This document shows positions 32,269 to 34,805 of a stretch of DNA of 34,805 nt, one piece after another. Position numbers and translations under genes: made by a program. The notes below the pieces were generated by a model that had not been told where the DNA came from, searched no databases, and saw nothing but the letters and a program-made list of their open reading frames with translations. Position 1 is the first letter of the stretch. Each line of letters opens with the position of its first letter. Source of the DNA: Flavobacterium sp. (GTDB lineage Bacteria > Bacteroidota > Bacteroidia > Flavobacteriales > Flavobacteriaceae); NCBI GenBank assembly GCA_012270005.1, contig JAAXJD010000090.1:1-34805 (forward strand). Reading direction: 5' to 3'.

Positions 32269-32877
32269 TTACTTTTTCTTTCCTTTTGCTGGCTTTGCAG
32301 CTTTTGCAGCTTCCTGAGCAGCTTTCATAGCCGCACGAGAGATACGTACCTGAGCGATAACAGTGTTATCTGGCTGAAGTAGTTTGTAACCGTCTTGTGG
32401 AAGTTTAGTAATGTAAAGTTTGTTACCCATTTCAAGCTCAGTAATGTCAGCCTCAATAAAGTCTGGCAGGTTAGCAGGAAGGGCACGCACTTTAAGTTTA
32501 CGCTGGTTAAGGCGAAGAACACCCCCGGCCATAACACCTTTAGAGTTACCTACAACTTTTACAGGAACTTCCATAGTGATTTCTTTATCATCATGTAGTT
32601 GGTAAAAGTCAATGTGAAGGATTTTGTCAGACACTGGGTCAAACTGGATGTCCTGAAGGATAGCGTTAAACGTTTTACCGCCTTCAAGGTCAATTACAAC
32701 AGTGTGTACGTTTGGAGTGTACACAAGGTTTTTAAACGCCTTGTCTTCAGCAATAAAGTGTACTGGTTGTTCTCCTCCGTATAACACGCAAGGAACCATT
32801 CCAGCATTACGTGCCGCACGCGTTGCCGCCTTACCCACGCTTTCTCTTTCAGATCCTTTAATCGTAATTGATTTCAT
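32269..32877 (-). CDS. rplY: Large-subunit ribosomal protein bL25 (Ctc form)
   Basis: Binds 5S rRNA in the large ribosomal subunit. At 202 aa it is the long CTC form with an N-terminal L25 domain (about 1-90, [20 protein letters not shown]) and a C-terminal TL5-type beta domain (about 95-185), ending in an Ala/Lys-rich tail ([12 protein letters not shown]). It lies 34 bases downstream of prs on the same strand, an operon I recall as common in flavobacteria, where pth often follows. Here pth is about 7 kb away. Confidence 0.96.
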   Translation of the reverse strand: MKSITIKGSERESVGKAATRAARNAGMVPCVLYGGEQPVHFIAEDKAFKNLVYTPNVHTVVIDLEGGKTFNAILQDIQFDPVSDKILHIDFYQLHDDKEITMEVPVKVVGNSKGVMAGGVLRLNQRKLKVRALPANLPDFIEADITELEMGNKLYITKLPQDGYKLLQPDNTVIAQVRISRAAMKAAQEAAKAAKPAKGKKK

Positions 32878-32911
32878 CTAAATGTTTATATATAATTAAT
32901 AAAATAGTTTA

Positions 32912-33853
32912 CTACTGTAAAAACTTGCCGCTTATAGATACGTTGTTTTGTACCATGTGCATTACTTCGGCAAACAGGCCTGCGCAGGTTACCACTTTTA
33001 TTTTAGAAGTTTCCTTCTTAAGCGGAATACTGTCGGTAACAATAAGTTCCTTCAGTTGCGACCTTTCAATTTTCTCATAAGCATCACCGCTTAGTATGGC
33101 GTGTGTACATATAGCGCGTACGCTTAGTGCACCTTTTTCCATCATCAGGTCGGCAGCTTTGGCAAGCGTTCCTCCGGTGTCTATCATATCGTCTATCAAT
33201 ATAATATTACGGCCTTTAACGTCGCCTATAAGTTCCATTGTTTCAATTTTGTTGGCTTCCTTGCGCTGCTTGTAGCATATTACCACATCAGACCCCAGGA
33301 ATTTGCTGTACGCATACGCCCTTTTGCTACCACCCATATCCGGTGAGGCTATGGTAAGGTTTTCCAGGTTCAGTGCCTTAATGTGCGGTACAAAGATGGT
33401 TGATGCAAACAGGTGGTCTACCGGTTTCTCAAAAAATCCCTGTATCTGGTCTGCGTGCAGGTCCATGGTCATAATCCTTGTGGCTCCGGCGGCTTCCAGT
33501 AGCTTTGCTACCAGTTTTGCCCCTATAGGCACGCGGGGTTTGTCTTTACGGTCCTGCCTTGCCCACCCAAAGTAAGGTATTACTGCGGTTATGTGCCTGG
33601 CCGACGCCCTTTTGGCTGCATCTATCATAAGCAGCAGTTCCATAAGGTTGTCTGTACTTGGGAAGGTAGAGCATACTAAAAACACTCTTAATCCCCTTAT
33701 CGATTCTTCAAACGACGGCTGAAATTCTCCATCGCTATAGTGCGAAAGCGACACCTTTCCTAAAGGTATGCCATAGCTTTCGGCTATCTTTTCGGCCAGA
33801 TACGTGCTTTTAGAGCACGCAAATATCTTGGCTTCCGGTTCAAGGTACGACAT
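32912..33853 (-). CDS. prs: Ribose-phosphate pyrophosphokinase
   Basis: Makes PRPP from ribose 5-phosphate and ATP for nucleotide, His and Trp synthesis. The 313-aa protein has the standard length, the ATP-binding region, the catalytic flexible-loop region KRAYAYSKFLG, and the PRPP-binding signature ILIDDMIDTGGTL. It is upstream of rplY in the same operon, with a TAnnTTTG box about 54 bases before the ATG. Confidence 0.97.
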   Translation of the reverse strand: MSYLEPEAKIFACSKSTYLAEKIAESYGIPLGKVSLSHYSDGEFQPSFEESIRGLRVFLVCSTFPSTDNLMELLLMIDAAKRASARHITAVIPYFGWARQDRKDKPRVPIGAKLVAKLLEAAGATRIMTMDLHADQIQGFFEKPVDHLFASTIFVPHIKALNLENLTIASPDMGGSKRAYAYSKFLGSDVVICYKQRKEANKIETMELIGDVKGRNIILIDDMIDTGGTLAKAADLMMEKGALSVRAICTHAILSGDAYEKIERSQLKELIVTDSIPLKKETSKIKVVTCAGLFAEVMHMVQNNVSISGKFLQ

Positions 33854-33906
33854 TTTAATTTACTGTTTAGTAGTTTGTTAGTGTTGTGTTGTTTCTAAAC
33901 AGGGTG

Positions 33907-33914
33907 CAAATTTA
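33907..33914 (-). promoter_or_regulatory. TAnnTTTG box of prs-rplY
   Basis: TAAATTTG on the minus strand, 53 bases before the prs ATG. Confidence 0.45.
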
Positions 33915-33978
33915 GGAATTTAATTTAACCCACGAAGTAAAAACCTGCCTATTTTTCGTGGAGTTAAATATATTTTTC

Positions 33979-33986
33979 TATTTTTG
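33979..33986 (+). promoter_or_regulatory. TAnnTTTG box of tRNA-Leu
   Basis: TATTTTTG, 28 bases before the mature tRNA 5' end. Confidence 0.5.
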
Positions 33987-34014
33987 CAGCGTAAAAATTA
34001 CCAAGTGGTAATAC

Positions 34015-34094
34015 GCCTGGATGGCGGAATTGGTAGACGCGCACGACTCAAACTCGTGTACTACGGTGTGTGGGTTCGATTCCCACTCCAGGTA
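34015..34094 (+). tRNA. tRNA-Leu (anticodon CAA)
   Basis: Eighty bases fold as a class II tRNA. The acceptor stem GCCTGGA pairs with TCCAGGT (G1-T72 wobble), discriminator A at 34094. The anticodon stem CACGA/TCGTG (34042-34046, 34054-34058) encloses loop CTCAAAC with anticodon CAA at 34049-34051, decoding UUG. The T arm is GTGGG-TTCGATT-CCCAC. The CCA end is not encoded. Confidence 0.96.
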
Positions 34095-34097
34095 CTA

Positions 34098-34130
34098 AAA
34101 AAGCCCTGATCATACAGATCAGGGCTTTTT
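34098..34130. terminator. Bidirectional intrinsic terminator
   Basis: AAAAAGCCCTGATC (34098-34111) pairs perfectly with GATCAGGGCTTTTT (34117-34130) around ATACA; serves the tRNA and the convergent permease gene, whose last codons it overlaps. Confidence 0.92.
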
Positions 34131-34805
34131 GTTTATAATAAGCTCTTTTACAATAATGTAAATACCCATGAGCAATACAAAATAGCCGAAACCCTTTTTA
34201 AGTTTTTCGCCCTCAATTTTTTGCGATGCGAATATGCCAATAAAAATTCCGAATACGGCTGCAAGGGTAAACGGCAACAGAAAACCCCACTGAACCGTAT
34301 TTCCATGCAGGTCGCCTACAAAACCTGCAAGTGATTGTATGGCAATGATAAACAGGGAGGTGCCTACGGCTTTTTTCATGGGCATGCCAGCCAGGAACAC
34401 TAACGCCGGTATAATAAGGAATCCTCCTCCTGCACCTACCGCTCCTGCAAGCACACCGGTAACTACGCCGCTAAGCGCCAGTTTTATAGGCGATGGCCCG
34501 ACGGTGTTCTGCACGAACGGTGCTGCCGAACGTATCATTTTTACGGCAGCGGTAAGCATTACCACGGCAAACAGCAGCATAAGCAGTAGTGCTTTAGTAA
34601 GCGTAAACGATGGGGTGCTAAAGATAACCTTAGGCAGGGCAGGGAGTACTGCGGCGCGCATAACATACGCCGTAACCAGAGAGGGTATGCCAAATACGGC
34701 AACAATATTAAACGCTACATTATGTTTCATGGCGTTTTTTATTCCGCCTACAAAAGCGGTACTGCCCACTACAAAAAGCGAGTAGCCCGTGGCAATAACA
34801 GGGTC
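34119..34805 (-). CDS. TauE/SafE-family (TSUP) membrane permease, partial
   Basis: The C-terminal 228 residues of a TSUP permease; members export sulfite, taurine-derived or other organic anions. The frame is open to the window edge, starting DPVIATGYSLFVVGSTAFVGG, so the real start lies outside. Six or more hydrophobic segments are visible. The repeat signature GVVTGVLAGAVGAGGGFLIIPALV (about residues 105-128 of the visible part) with its Gly-rich turn is diagnostic of the second half of the family. The C-terminus (KELIINKKP) overlaps the terminator. The substrate is not predictable. Confidence 0.9.
   Translation of the reverse strand, partial: DPVIATGYSLFVVGSTAFVGGIKNAMKHNVAFNIVAVFGIPSLVTAYVMRAAVLPALPKVIFSTPSFTLTKALLLMLLFAVVMLTAAVKMIRSAAPFVQNTVGPSPIKLALSGVVTGVLAGAVGAGGGFLIIPALVFLAGMPMKKAVGTSLFIIAIQSLAGFVGDLHGNTVQWGFLLPFTLAAVFGIFIGIFASQKIEGEKLKKGFGYFVLLMGIYIIVKELIINKKP

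Overview
The window looks like a chromosomal stretch from a member of Flavobacteriaceae (Bacteroidota). Pointers are gldE and gldD, a T9SS C-terminal sorting domain, an HmuY/HmuR haem-uptake pair, a GLPGLI protein array, the ribonuclease E/G–HU–mutY–ssb neighbourhood, and TAnnTTTG promoter boxes just upstream of many start codons. Most genes are moderately GC-rich; two patches (1-1840 and about 26640-27770) are clearly more AT-rich and look acquired.

Layout. 1-1840: a compact type II restriction-modification pair, with a C5-cytosine methyltransferase followed by a candidate PD-(D/E)XK nuclease whose start codon overlaps its stop. 1860-7790: core genes. Ribonuclease E/G, a tiny basic AURKAIP1/COX24-like protein (31 codons) and HU lie on the minus strand; mutY, ssb, gldE and gldD on the plus strand. 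The rng upstream region carries two large inverted repeats. 7800-14900: minus-strand genes for two TPR/transmembrane/HTH sensor-regulators, recX, a cupin-8/JmjC-like protein and a PorE-like OmpA protein. 14910-18770: a haem-acquisition locus (hmuY, hmuR, and a divergent DUF6607-like gene). 18780-25210: bioB, a small membrane protein, ribF, a secreted M12B-like metalloprotease with a T9SS tag, and pth. 25270-32180: a plus-strand array of four GLPGLI-family genes, one of them broken, ending in a large outer-membrane beta-barrel protein with a CarboxypepD_reg domain. 32220-34805: rplY, prs, tRNA-Leu(CAA) and a partial TauE/SafE permease.

The most interesting part is the GLPGLI array. The second GLPGLI gene survives only as a frameshifted N-terminal half and a short C-terminal tail. 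Between them sit about 1.1 kb of AT-rich DNA holding an unknown four-helix membrane protein, a long imperfect inverted repeat, and an N-terminal fragment of an AbiV-like abortive-infection gene. GLPGLI genes 1 and 4 share a stem-loop element upstream, and every copy ends in the same short tail (ELKYEWE plus one residue). I infer that the GLPGLI proteins and the beta-barrel form one envelope system; its function is not known to me.
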